Below the pieces are notes generated by a model that was given only the letters and a program-made list of their open reading frames with translations, was not told the origin of the DNA and did no database searches. From Paenibacillus taichungensis (GTDB lineage: Bacteria > Bacillota > Bacilli > Paenibacillales > Paenibacillaceae), in contig NZ_JABMCC010000104.1 of the NCBI RefSeq assembly GCF_013359905.1, positions 186,001 to 250,000 of the forward strand: a DNA stretch of 64,000 nt, in the 5' to 3' direction. Every line of letters begins with the position of its first letter. Position 1 is the stretch's first letter. A program made the position numbers and the translations under genes. Positions 25,578 through 34,950 of the stretch are shown piece after piece.

Positions 25578-27926
25578 ATGTCGCAATCACAGCAACAACA
25601 GCCACAAGTACTGACAGCCAACCTCGGTTACCCCCGCATCGGTGCGGGACGCGAATGGAAAAAAGCACTGGAGTCCTTCTGGGCTGGCCGAAACGATGAA
25701 TCTACGCTTCATCAGGAGCTAACCACGCTTCGGTTGCAGGATCTGAAGAAACAGCAGGCACAGCAGCTCGATCTGATTCCTGTGGGCGACTTCTCCTACT
25801 ATGATCATATTCTTGACGTATCGGCGATGTTTGGCGTCGTTCCTGAGCGCTTTAACCATTCAGGCGGACCCGTATCCGTATCTACCTACTTCGCCATGGC
25901 CCGGGGTAATGATCAGGCAACAGCCTGTGAGATGACCAAGTGGCTGAACACGAACTATCACTACATCGTACCTGAGATTCATAATGATACTGCATTTGCA
26001 TTGCTTGAAAATAAACCCCTTGCCGCCTATCGCGAAGCGAAGCAGGAGCTTGGGCTGGAAGGTAAACCAGTCGTTGTCGGTCCGTACTCGTATGTACGAT
26101 TCGCCAAAGGCTATGACGCGGAACGCTTCGCAGAAATCGTCACTCGCCTCGTTCCCGTATACGCCCAGCTTCTGTCTGAGCTTCAAGCAGAAGGCGTACA
26201 GTGGGTACAGATCGACGAGCCTGCTCTGACGCTGGCCGTCTCTTCCGAAGATGAGGCTTTGCTGCAACAGGTGTATGCTGCCTTGGCACAAGCTGCACCG
26301 GAGTTGAAGCTGCTGCTTCAAACGTATTTCGAATCGGTGGAAGCTTATCCGGTCGTGACAGCTCTGCCTGTTGCCGGAATCGGCCTGGACCTGGTCCACG
26401 GCTATGAAGGCAACTTCGCCAGCCTGCGGGAGCATGGCTTCCCGCAGGATAAATGGTTGGGCGCCGGTGTCATCGACGGGCGCAACATCTGGCGCGCCGA
26501 TCTCGCAGAGACGGCGAAGCTGCTGGAGCAGGTAGCTGAATTTGCAGCCGAAGGCAAGCTGATCATTCAGCCTTCCTGCAGCCTGTTGCATGTACCGGTT
26601 ACCGCCGCTCAAGAGAGCGCGCTTGATCCGGTACTGCGCAATGCCCTGGCCTTTGCCGACGAGAAGCTGGAGGAAATAGCGACGCTCGGCACGTTGTTGT
26701 CCGGCGGTGCGAAGCAGGCGGACCAGGCAGCGGCTTTGGCGGAAGCCAGCCGCCGCGCCCAGGCGAGCACCGAAGCGGTGCGCCTGCTGAGCGAGTCCGA
26801 ATCACGGACACGCCTGAGTGGCGCGCCTGGAGGGGTGCACGCTGATGAGCAGCTGCTTCGTAACGCGTCATTCCAAGAGCGACGCGAATTGCAGCAGCAA
26901 AAATGGTCGCTCCCACTGCTGCCAACAACAACCATTGGCAGCTTCCCGCAAACGGCGGATGTGCGCAAAGCACGTGCACTCTTCCGTAAAGGGGAGTGGA
27001 ATGCGGAGCAATATGATGCCTATGTTCGTGAACAGATCCAGGAGTGGATTACCATCCAGGAGGAAATTGGTCTGGATGTGCTGGTACACGGTGAGTTCGA
27101 ACGTACCGATATGGTCGAGTTTTTCGGTGAGAAGCTGACCGGATTTGCCTTCACCAAAAATGGCTGGGTACAATCCTACGGCTCACGCTGCGTGAAGCCA
27201 CCTGTAATCTATGGAGATGTGCTGTTCAATGAACCGATGACGGTAAAAGAAACAGCCTATGCCCAGACACTGACCAGCAAACCGGTAAAAGGCATGCTCA
27301 CAGGTCCGGTAACGATCCTGAACTGGTCCTTTGTCCGCTCGGATATACCACGCAGTGAAGTATCCTACCAGATTGCTCGCGCCATTCGGGACGAGGTTGA
27401 AGCGCTAGAGCAAGCAGGCATTGAGATGATTCAGGTCGATGAGCCAGCTCTGCGTGAAGGACTTCCTCTCAAACGAAGCAAGTGGGATGAGTACCTGCAA
27501 TGGGCCGTGGAATCCTTCCGTTTGGCTACTGCAACCGTAAAACCAACAACGCAGGTGCATACCCATATGTGCTACTGCGAGTTCGATGATATTATTGAAG
27601 CCATCAGCGACCTGGATGCAGATGTGATCTCGATCGAGACATCCCGTAGCCATGGGGAACTGGTAGGCAGCTTCGAGCAGAATACGTATGACAAAGGCAT
27701 CGGACTCGGTGTATACGATATCCACAGTCCGCGTGTTCCAGGCAAGGACGAGATGTTGAATATGATCGAGCGTGCACTTCAGGTGCTGCCAGCAGATCTG
27801 TTCTGGGTGAACCCTGACTGCGGACTGAAAACACGTGGTAAAGCCGAAGTTGTAGATGCATTGAGCATCATGGTGGATGCTGCTCGTACAGCAAGAGAAC
27901 GAGTAACCGCTGATTCCTCAATCTAA
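25578..27926 (+). CDS. metE: Cobalamin-independent methionine synthase
   Basis: About 782 residues, the usual MetE length of 750-790. It transfers a methyl group from 5-methyltetrahydropteroyltri-glutamate to homocysteine. The two-barrel layout is clear: an N-terminal domain starting TANLGYPRIGAGREWKKALE and a C-terminal catalytic barrel from about residue 440 (TTTIGSFPQTADVRKAR). Zinc ligands are in HTHMCYCEF and WVNPDCGLKTR. The start is ATG at 25578 with GAGGAGG upstream; an earlier in-frame ATG lies within the leader. The interdomain segment (about 26650-26850) is more GC-rich than its surroundings. It is monocistronic under the B12 riboswitch. Confidence 0.96.
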   Translation: MSQSQQQQPQVLTANLGYPRIGAGREWKKALESFWAGRNDESTLHQELTTLRLQDLKKQQAQQLDLIPVGDFSYYDHILDVSAMFGVVPERFNHSGGPVSVSTYFAMARGNDQATACEMTKWLNTNYHYIVPEIHNDTAFALLENKPLAAYREAKQELGLEGKPVVVGPYSYVRFAKGYDAERFAEIVTRLVPVYAQLLSELQAEGVQWVQIDEPALTLAVSSEDEALLQQVYAALAQAAPELKLLLQTYFESVEAYPVVTALPVAGIGLDLVHGYEGNFASLREHGFPQDKWLGAGVIDGRNIWRADLAETAKLLEQVAEFAAEGKLIIQPSCSLLHVPVTAAQESALDPVLRNALAFADEKLEEIATLGTLLSGGAKQADQAAALAEASRRAQASTEAVRLLSESESRTRLSGAPGGVHADEQLLRNASFQERRELQQQKWSLPLLPTTTIGSFPQTADVRKARALFRKGEWNAEQYDAYVREQIQEWITIQEEIGLDVLVHGEFERTDMVEFFGEKLTGFAFTKNGWVQSYGSRCVKPPVIYGDVLFNEPMTVKETAYAQTLTSKPVKGMLTGPVTILNWSFVRSDIPRSEVSYQIARAIRDEVEALEQAGIEMIQVDEPALREGLPLKRSKWDEYLQWAVESFRLATATVKPTTQVHTHMCYCEFDDIIEAISDLDADVISIETSRSHGELVGSFEQNTYDKGIGLGVYDIHSPRVPGKDEMLNMIERALQVLPADLFWVNPDCGLKTRGKAEVVDALSIMVDAARTARERVTADSSI

Positions 27927-27947
27927 ACGAAGCTTATGAATGCAAAT

Positions 27948-27979
27948 AAAAGCCTCCAAATTTCTTCGGAGGCTTTTTT
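27948..27979. terminator. Bidirectional terminator between metE and GH3 gene
   Basis: AGCCTCC (27951-27957) and GGAGGCT (27968-27974) form a stem extended by flanking A and T runs on both sides. It serves both convergent genes. Confidence 0.88.
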
Positions 27980-28028
27980 CATTTACCATCATTCTATTTG
28001 TTTATCTTGAAAGGTCTTTTTATCCGAC

Positions 28029-30848
28029 TTAATGAATCTCGAAATGACTGACACGTACTCCTGCGGACAACACAAGGTATACATCCTGTTGACCTGATAC
28101 ACCTTTCAGGTCTGCCTTAACCGTGGACCACTGCTGTGCCTCGCCATGTGCCAGTTCCACGCGTCCTGCCAGTGTACCGTCAGGTGCACCCAGTCGAACT
28201 TCCAATACCGCATCTGCCTGCTCTGATGATACACGAGCTTCAAGCGCTGCTGCATTGCTGCCCAGATCTGCATCTTTGAAGGCAATCCAGCCTTGTTCAC
28301 CAATCACACGGACAGAAGTTCCGCCTTCCTTGCTCTCATCCAGATCTACACCGAAGTATGCATCGTAATTCTCGGCACGCGTAGCCACACCCAGATTACG
28401 TGCAGGAATGGTCTCCCCTTGTACTGTCAGGTCAGCAACAAGCTGAACATCGGCAGAAGATTTACCCACCATAATGGAGTAGGTGCCGCTTTCGACCACA
28501 TAACGATCACGGGTTACATCCCAGATCGCCAGTTCCTGAACTGGCAGTATGAAGCTGACTTTTACTGTAGCTCCAGCTTCAATATGAAGACGACGGAAAC
28601 CTTTTAACGTTTTGAGTGGACGCTTCACACGGGACTGTCCGGCACGCACATACAACTGTACAACCTCATCACTGGCGATCGTACCTGTATTTGTCACGTC
28701 CACATGCACAGTAATGATCTCTTCGACTCCAGCTTGGGCCGGGTTCAGCTCCAAATTACTGTATTTAAACGATGCATACGTTAATCCATGTCCGAATGGA
28801 TACAGTACATCACCTTCAAAATACTGATACGTACGTCCGGATTGAATGATATCGTAGTCTCTGATATCGGCCAGCTGATCTGCGGATTGTACCCACGTCA
28901 TATTCAGGCGGCCTGCTGGTGCATAATCGCCATATAATACGTCAGCTATAGCGTTCCCCAACTCTTGTCCTGCATGGGATGTATACAATACAGCCGGAAT
29001 GTTCTCCTGCACCCAGTTGGACGTGAACGGGTAACTTCCCACGATAACTACAACGGTATTTGGATTCGCTGCATACACAGCTTCAACCAGACGCTGCTGG
29101 GATTCAGCCAGGTCCAGACTTGGGCGGTCGATCTCTTCTTTACCATTTACAAGCGGATTGTTGCCGACAAATACAATCGCCGTCTCCGCTTCCTTCGCGG
29201 CCGCAACCGCTTCTTCCAATCCATTCACCACAATATCCTTTTTGAACGTTTCCGTAGCACCGAAAGATTTCAACTCTTCGGATACCGCAAACGCATCGTT
29301 TCCATTATTGGGTGCCGTTACTGTTTTACCGTTCCAAGTCGTCAGCCCCACGCTTCCGTCCTGTTGTGGCAACAGATGGAATACTTCCTTCACAAACCAG
29401 CCATATACTTCATCCGCCGATGCCGTAACCGTTTCTTCATCCGTCGTCAGGTATTTCCCATTACTGTCTGCCTTCAACGTGTAACTGCCAAAGCCCCAGT
29501 CACTCACTGTAAATGTCTCAGCATTCCCTGAAGCAATGATGGATGATTTCTCATCCTCAGCCAATCCGACAGCCTTACCGCTTGCCACTGAAGTCAATGT
29601 AATGCGGTCATTGCCATCCTTGAATGCAACCTTGTCGCCGCCTACTTTGCCACTGATCGCTTCAAGCGGGGATACGCTATATGGCATGGTGCCTGCATAC
29701 CAGTCACGATAGACTGTTCCGCCTAGTTGGCCAATCACAGCCACTTTGCCGGATTTTGTTTTATCCAGCGGCAGTGTGCCTTTATCATTTTTAAGCAGTA
29801 CCACTTGTTCTCTTGCTGCTCTCAGTGACAGGGCCTTCGCTTTCTCCGTCATCATTGCTTCTTCACCAATCGAAGCATATGGATTGCCCTCAGCCGGATC
29901 GAATTCACCCAGACGGAAACGCACACGGAACGTATTGAACAACGCCAGATCGATGTCTTCCATTGTGAGTGTGCCTTGCTCCAGCCCTTCACGCAGTGCC
30001 TGTTTCGAAAGATCCGCATCATCGGTAATGCTGTCAATTCCGGCTTTGACGGACTCTACTGTTCCTGGTGTGTGGGAATCATAGTATTTATGATCGTTCT
30101 TGATCCCCATGACATCCCCTGCATCACTCACGATGAAGCCATCCATGCCCCATTCGCCCTTCACAATCTCGTTTACAAACGGATGCAGCAATGCTGGTGT
30201 ACCGTTAATTGAGTTGTACGCGGTCATCATTGACTGTGCGCCGCCCTCTTTAAACGGTTTCTCGAATGCCTTCAGATAATATTCACGCATGTTGCGTGGA
30301 TCAATGCTCGATGAACCACTGCCACGGTCCACTTCATTATTGTTAGCAAGGAAATGCTTCAACGTGGCAACTGCCTTGTAATACTTCGGATGATCGCCCT
30401 GAATTCCCTTAACCAAGGCCGTTGTCAGCTCAGCAGTCAGTTCCGGGTCTTCACCATAAGCCTCTTCGTTCCGACCCCAACGTGGATCACGCTCCATATC
30501 AACCGTAGGTGCCCACAGAGTCAGACCGTTTACTGCTGGATTGCGTTTGTAAAATACACGTGCCTCGTCTCCGATCACGGAGCCGATCTCTTTCATCAGA
30601 TCCGCATCCCATGTGCATGCTAGCCCTACCGGCTGCGGGAAGGAAGTCGCTTCGCCAAGCCAGGCAAGACCATGAGCTGCCTCTGTACCGTGTTTATATG
30701 CTGCGATACCCAAGCGTTCTACTGCGGGTTGATATTGCAGCATCGATTCGATTTTCTCATCTTCCGACAGACGGGACACGAGGTCCTTTACACGTGTATC
30801 CAGTTCGAGCGTTGTATCCTGGAAAGGATATTTCGTTTGGTTGGTCAT
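28029..30848 (-). CDS. GH3 family glycoside hydrolase (beta-glucosidase/beta-xylosidase type) with inserted and C-terminal carbohydrate-binding-like domains
   Basis: About 939 residues and no signal peptide, so it is cytoplasmic. GH3 N domain (~10-300) with nucleophile Asp242 in GFIVSDAGDV and substrate residues KHF and TEAAHGLAWLGEA, the pattern of the GH3 clade that includes beta-xylosidases. GH3 C domain starts near 345 and is interrupted (~405-515) by an insert with fascin-like repeats (GSYTLKADSNGKYLTTDE). A fibronectin III-like domain follows FGHGLTYASFKYSNLEL, and the last ~130 residues look like CBM6. It likely cleaves imported oligosaccharides from the nonreducing end. The start at 30848 lies behind AAAGGAG. 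A palindromic operator lies 165 bases upstream. Confidence 0.9.
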   Translation of the reverse strand: MTNQTKYPFQDTTLELDTRVKDLVSRLSEDEKIESMLQYQPAVERLGIAAYKHGTEAAHGLAWLGEATSFPQPVGLACTWDADLMKEIGSVIGDEARVFYKRNPAVNGLTLWAPTVDMERDPRWGRNEEAYGEDPELTAELTTALVKGIQGDHPKYYKAVATLKHFLANNNEVDRGSGSSSIDPRNMREYYLKAFEKPFKEGGAQSMMTAYNSINGTPALLHPFVNEIVKGEWGMDGFIVSDAGDVMGIKNDHKYYDSHTPGTVESVKAGIDSITDDADLSKQALREGLEQGTLTMEDIDLALFNTFRVRFRLGEFDPAEGNPYASIGEEAMMTEKAKALSLRAAREQVVLLKNDKGTLPLDKTKSGKVAVIGQLGGTVYRDWYAGTMPYSVSPLEAISGKVGGDKVAFKDGNDRITLTSVASGKAVGLAEDEKSSIIASGNAETFTVSDWGFGSYTLKADSNGKYLTTDEETVTASADEVYGWFVKEVFHLLPQQDGSVGLTTWNGKTVTAPNNGNDAFAVSEELKSFGATETFKKDIVVNGLEEAVAAAKEAETAIVFVGNNPLVNGKEEIDRPSLDLAESQQRLVEAVYAANPNTVVVIVGSYPFTSNWVQENIPAVLYTSHAGQELGNAIADVLYGDYAPAGRLNMTWVQSADQLADIRDYDIIQSGRTYQYFEGDVLYPFGHGLTYASFKYSNLELNPAQAGVEEIITVHVDVTNTGTIASDEVVQLYVRAGQSRVKRPLKTLKGFRRLHIEAGATVKVSFILPVQELAIWDVTRDRYVVESGTYSIMVGKSSADVQLVADLTVQGETIPARNLGVATRAENYDAYFGVDLDESKEGGTSVRVIGEQGWIAFKDADLGSNAAALEARVSSEQADAVLEVRLGAPDGTLAGRVELAHGEAQQWSTVKADLKGVSGQQDVYLVLSAGVRVSHFEIH

Positions 30849-31229
30849 AATATGGAATCTCCTTTGGTAATTCATTGATTTATTTAGAATGATAGCGGAT
30901 ACATAACCGATAAATTAATACGAGGTAATTCTTGATGTATCCGACCTCAAAATTCGAAGATTTAACCTTTTAGAATAAGCACTTTATGAGTCATCGTTAA
31001 CTCTTAATTCCGTTTACTAAAACGGTTTCGGTAAATCTATCATATAGCATGTTTAGTAAAAAAAACAGGGGGGCTTCACAGGAAAATGTGAACTTTCCTC
31101 AGGAAAGTATGCGGACAATCGTTTTATTCTGGCACAGTATGGTAATCATGGATAGGAGTATAGATATGACGTACTTATTGAGCTAGGCGTAGTCCTCAAT
31201 GAAGAAGAATATTGAAGGAGGAAAATCGA
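30849..31229. other. Divergent intergenic region, GH3 / FAD-Rieske genes
   Basis: The gap holds the operator at 31013-31035 and a small perfect hairpin ACTTTCC-TCA-GGAAAGT (31092-31108) with no T run. Promoters for both genes must lie here, but I could not define them with confidence. Confidence 0.5.
31013..31035. promoter_or_regulatory. 23-bp palindromic LacI-type operator upstream of GH3 gene
   Basis: Pattern TTTAC-N2-AAAC-G-GTTT-N2-GTAAA, with all nine paired positions in each half matching. The central AAACGGTTT is typical of LacI-family sites. It is 165 bases from the GH3 start and about 195 from the divergent oxidoreductase start. No LacI gene is adjacent; the one at 19361 is a candidate only by proximity. 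Confidence 0.7.
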
Positions 31230-32774
31230 GTGAGTGACCATCAACAACCCCCGTCAGGTTTGCCCTCCATCCCGGAATCGCTGTGGAGAGCAACAAACCC
31301 ATTCAATGAATATCCGAAACTGACAGAAGATACAACCGCCGATGTAGCCATTATTGGTGCAGGAATTGCAGGTATTACAACAGCCTATTTGCTGGCCCAG
31401 AAGGGCATGCGTGTGGTCGTGCTTGAAGCCGGAAAAGTACTGGATGGCACAACAGGCCATACAACGGCCAAGGTATCGGCACAGCATGGCGTGATATTTG
31501 ATGAATTGCTTCATCATTTTGGAGAAGAACAGGCCCGCATGTATTATGAAGGCAATGCAACAGCTGCCAAGTGGATGCGTGATCTGGTAAAAGAGAAACA
31601 GATTGATTGCCAGTGGGCTGAGGAAGATGCCTATGTCTACATTCAATCCGAGGAAAATCTCAAGAAGCTGGAGATTGAGCTGACAGCCTATGGCAAGCTG
31701 AATATTCCTGGTCAATGGGTTGATCCCCTTCCCATCCCTGTTCCGTCCAGGGCAGGGATTAAGATGCCGGGACAAGCTCGCTTTGACCCGCTCCGTTATT
31801 TGCATTACTTACTGGAATCCGCAGTCAAGCAAGGTGTACGCATCTACGAACATACAACGGTAACCGATGTAGAAGAAGATGCCTCGCTACATGTGCGTAC
31901 ATATGAGAATGGTCCATCCGTAACAGCCGAACATGTCGTTGTTGCCTCCCATTTTCCGGTCTATGACCCCGGATTTTATTTTTCACGGCTGCACGCTGAA
32001 CGTTCCTATGCTGTCGTTGTAGAACCTCAGAAACCTTTCACCGGTGGCATGTATATCTCTGACGATGAACCCTATCGATCCCTGCGTGCTGTCATTCATA
32101 AAGGGAAGGAACACATCCTCTTTGGCGGGGAAAATCACAAAACCGGACAGGGCATCTGTACCGTCGGTCATTATGAAAATTTGGAGCGCTATGCAGCAGA
32201 AACATTTGGCATTCGCAACATCCCTTTCCGCTGGTCAGCCCAGGATCTGATCTCCATCGATAAGGTCCCTTACATTGGGCCAATTACAGGACGACATGAA
32301 CGTGTCTATGTGGCTACCGGCTTTGCCAAATGGGGAATGACCACAGGAACGATGGCTGGGCATATCCTTACGGACCGGATTACCGGACGCGACAACGCTT
32401 ACGCTGCTGTATTCGATCCTGCAAGATTCAAGGTAGACCCTGGTGTGAAAAACTTCCTTGTAGAGAATGTCAATGTAGCCGCGGAGCTGATCTCTGGCAA
32501 AGTCGGCATTATTCACAAGAACACGGGAGAACTCGGCAACGATGAAGGGGCTGTGGTTCGCCATGACGGTAAACGTGCTGGCGCCTACAAGGACCCGACC
32601 GGCAAACTCTTTCTGGTGGATACTACCTGCACCCATTTGGGTTGTGAAGTCGAATGGAATGCTGGGGAACGTTCCTGGGATTGCCCATGCCACGGCTCAC
32701 GCTTCGATTACGCAGGCAAAGTCATTGAAGGCCCTGCTGTTAAAGACCTTAAGATGCTGGAAGCACAAGAATAA
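31230..32774 (+). CDS. FAD-dependent oxidoreductase with C-terminal Rieske [2Fe-2S] domain (YhfW type)
   Basis: About 514 residues. DAO-type FAD domain (~30-400) with dinucleotide motif VAIIGAGIAGITTAYLL, then a Rieske domain (~420-510) with cluster ligands Cys467/His469 (CTH) and Cys485/His488 (CPCHGSRF). It is similar in layout to B. subtilis YhfW (about 509 residues), whose reaction is unknown. It is soluble, with no Tat or Sec signal. The start is GTG at 31230, eight bases after GGAGG; the reading frame open upstream has no ribosome site. It is monocistronic, followed by a terminator. Confidence 0.9.
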   Translation: MSDHQQPPSGLPSIPESLWRATNPFNEYPKLTEDTTADVAIIGAGIAGITTAYLLAQKGMRVVVLEAGKVLDGTTGHTTAKVSAQHGVIFDELLHHFGEEQARMYYEGNATAAKWMRDLVKEKQIDCQWAEEDAYVYIQSEENLKKLEIELTAYGKLNIPGQWVDPLPIPVPSRAGIKMPGQARFDPLRYLHYLLESAVKQGVRIYEHTTVTDVEEDASLHVRTYENGPSVTAEHVVVASHFPVYDPGFYFSRLHAERSYAVVVEPQKPFTGGMYISDDEPYRSLRAVIHKGKEHILFGGENHKTGQGICTVGHYENLERYAAETFGIRNIPFRWSAQDLISIDKVPYIGPITGRHERVYVATGFAKWGMTTGTMAGHILTDRITGRDNAYAAVFDPARFKVDPGVKNFLVENVNVAAELISGKVGIIHKNTGELGNDEGAVVRHDGKRAGAYKDPTGKLFLVDTTCTHLGCEVEWNAGERSWDCPCHGSRFDYAGKVIEGPAVKDLKMLEAQE

Positions 32775-32816
32775 ACTAAGCTGATACCCCCATCGTTGTA
32801 TACCTTCATCCCATAG

Positions 32817-32864
32817 ACCCGGATCGGAATCCGTCTTCAGACGGAAGTAACCGATTCGGGTTTT
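32817..32864 (+). terminator. Terminator of FAD/Rieske gene
   Basis: ACCCGGATCGG (32817-32827) pairs with CCGATTCGGGT (32851-32861, one mismatch), enclosing a second stem CCGTCT-TC-AGACGG, followed by TTT. Confidence 0.8.
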
Positions 32865-33048
32865 GCGTATGCTGATCTATAGATTAATTAGCGAGAAAAC
32901 GAAGTTAGTCCAACTCAGCGGGACATCGTGATACGGAACTATTTTAAAATCACTATCTTGCATTAAACAGTACCGGGTGCTATGATGAATTCACGACTAC
33001 TGAACAATACACACTAGTGATTGGATAGAGCAACAAGGAGGAACCCAA

Positions 33049-33378
33049 GTGAATGTTAATATTCAATTCAAAAAAGGGGTGCTGGAACTATGCGTCCTCG
33101 TGCTGATCAACCGCCAGGATCGTTACGGCTACGAACTGGCTCAGGCTGTATCCCAGCATATTGAAGTGGCGGAAGGTGCGCTGTATCCCCTTTTGCGGAG
33201 ATTGGTCAATGACGGCTATTGTACGACTTACCTGCAGGAATCCAGTGAAGGCCCACCACGTAAGTACTACAAACTGTCTGATACCGGCCGTGACTATATG
33301 AAGACTCTCACGAATGAATGGAATAGTTTTGTGCGCAATGTCGCAAATCTTATAGAGGAAGGTACCCCAAATGAATAG
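33049..33378 (+). CDS. PadR family transcriptional regulator
   Basis: 109 residues. Winged helix with the PadR pattern LELCVLVLINRQDRYGYELAQ and EVAEGALYPLLRRLVNDGY, and a short C-terminal dimerisation helix. PadR proteins usually repress their own operon and respond to antibiotics or phenolics. The start is GTG after AAGGAGG. It overlaps the following DUF1700 gene by 8 bases. The PadR-DUF1700-DUF4097 set is a common Firmicutes operon, often tied to cell-envelope stress. Confidence 0.93.
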   Translation: MNVNIQFKKGVLELCVLVLINRQDRYGYELAQAVSQHIEVAEGALYPLLRRLVNDGYCTTYLQESSEGPPRKYYKLSDTGRDYMKTLTNEWNSFVRNVANLIEEGTPNE

Positions 33379-33961
33379 ACAACAATTCATGCAGGCAATG
33401 GAGATTCATCTAAGACCGATGGACCCGCTGGAACGGGCCGAATTGCTCGCTGATTATGAACAGCATTTTGAGATGGGATTAAGAGAAGGAAGACTAGAAG
33501 AAGAGATTGCGCGGGAACTGGGGCATCCGATCGAGATTGCCAAAGAAGCGTTAGGTGACCGATATGATGCACACACGCCAGGATCTGATCCGTTTTATGC
33601 GCCAACATTCGAAGAAATGCGTTCACAGCAAAAGAAGGGGAATCGGGCTGCACGCAACTTCTTCACGGCCATCGGACTTTTTTTCTTGAACATCATACTC
33701 GCGATTCCGCTAGGACTGACTCTGTGGTCGGTATGGCTCACCATTGCCAGTTTGTCGCTGCTGGTAGTAGCTCCGGTCGCTGCTGCTGTGGATTTCTTAT
33801 ATCTCGGCCATTTTGAGTATTCTGAATTGTTCGTTTCGATTGGAGTATTCGGTGTAGGCATTCTATTCGCCATTGCAACAAAATCGGTGTTTAAAGCCTT
33901 TAAGTCAATCACTCTTCAGTATATAAGATGGAATCAAAAGACGATGAAAGGGGATGTCTAG
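33371..33961 (+). CDS. DUF1700 family membrane protein
   Basis: 196 residues. A soluble N-terminal part (1-~85) carries the family pattern LRPMDPLERAELLADYEQHF and GREL-like GHPIEIAKEAL. It is followed by four hydrophobic segments between about 95 and 185. The biochemical role is unknown; proteins of this family are encoded between PadR regulators and DUF4097 proteins, as here. The start overlaps the padR end, and the next gene begins two bases after its stop. Confidence 0.9.
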   Translation: MNRQQFMQAMEIHLRPMDPLERAELLADYEQHFEMGLREGRLEEEIARELGHPIEIAKEALGDRYDAHTPGSDPFYAPTFEEMRSQQKKGNRAARNFFTAIGLFFLNIILAIPLGLTLWSVWLTIASLSLLVVAPVAAAVDFLYLGHFEYSELFVSIGVFGVGILFAIATKSVFKAFKSITLQYIRWNQKTMKGDV

Positions 33962-33963
33962 TC

Positions 33964-34869
33964 ATGAGCACCAAAAAATGGATTGCTTTAGCCATACTAT
34001 GTATCGGTATCGGTTTGCTCGGAACCTCCATTTACGGAGTTCAGTTCGGAGACAAGAGAGAACCCTACTCCAAACGTTGGGAATTCAAAAATGATGAGCT
34101 GCACAATATCATGATGAATGCCAACTTAAGCGCAGATATTGAATTCGTTGTCAGTCCGGATTCCAATGGCTACATTGAAGTCGACGGAAAGTGGGACCCG
34201 GCCGTAATTGAAGGTTTTAAACAGGCTTCGATCAAGGATGGAACCTTTACGTTAAATCAGGAAGAGCGTTTGCGTTTGCAATTTTTCACCCTTTATTGGA
34301 ATAATCAGCAGCAAACGATCACAGTAGCGTTACCTGAAGGACATCAGCTGGATGAAGTTAACATCGTCTCTTCTTCCAGTGACCTGGATCTGAAGGGTCT
34401 GCATGCCAATACTTTGGACCTTAACACTACGTCTGGAAGCATTCACCTTCAGGACATTACCGCACCAAGCATTCAACTCGATCTAACTTCAGGAGACATT
34501 AAAGCTGCAGCAATTGCAGGAGATATGGAAGTCAAACAAACTTCCGGAAGTTTCACGCTGAATGGCATTGATGGCGATGTGACCCGAAGTGTACAGTCGG
34601 GAGATACCAAAATTACGCAATTGAACGGTGCAGCAAATGTTAAGTTCACTTCCGGTAGTGTGAAAATTGAGCAAGAAGTTTCCGGTCCAATTGATGTATC
34701 GGGACAGTCAGGAGATATCTCCATACAGGCAGCGCCTGATTTTGACGGCATTTACGATGCACAGGCCACATCCGGTGATGTGAATATACCTGATTCACCC
34801 ATGGTAAGCCGCGAAGTCATCAAAGCTCGCACTACCTCAGGTAGCATCAAAATCAAACAATCATCATAA
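33964..34869 (+). CDS. DUF4097 family beta-repeat protein, membrane-anchored
   Basis: About 301 residues. One N-terminal membrane anchor (~5-25), then an extracellular right-handed beta-repeat domain with a recurring TTSGSI/LTSGDI/TSGSFTL/QSGDTKI pattern, each about 20 residues apart (~150-300). Such DUF4097 proteins are proposed envelope or adhesin-like proteins; no enzymatic residues are seen. The start at 33964 follows AAAGGGG and the DUF1700 stop by two bases. Third and last gene of the PadR operon. Confidence 0.9.
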   Translation: MSTKKWIALAILCIGIGLLGTSIYGVQFGDKREPYSKRWEFKNDELHNIMMNANLSADIEFVVSPDSNGYIEVDGKWDPAVIEGFKQASIKDGTFTLNQEERLRLQFFTLYWNNQQQTITVALPEGHQLDEVNIVSSSSDLDLKGLHANTLDLNTTSGSIHLQDITAPSIQLDLTSGDIKAAAIAGDMEVKQTSGSFTLNGIDGDVTRSVQSGDTKITQLNGAANVKFTSGSVKIEQEVSGPIDVSGQSGDISIQAAPDFDGIYDAQATSGDVNIPDSPMVSREVIKARTTSGSIKIKQSS

Positions 34870-34950
34870 ATCATGATGAAGCAAATATTCGAACTGTGGG
34901 TAATATAGTATAATTAAATGCTAGTCCAATTCTAAGGAGGAGTTACCCAC

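Noticed and set aside
25860..26612. 250-codon open frame antisense to metE
   Set aside because: It lies wholly within the well-supported metE gene and has no ribosome site; it is a shadow of metE codon use.
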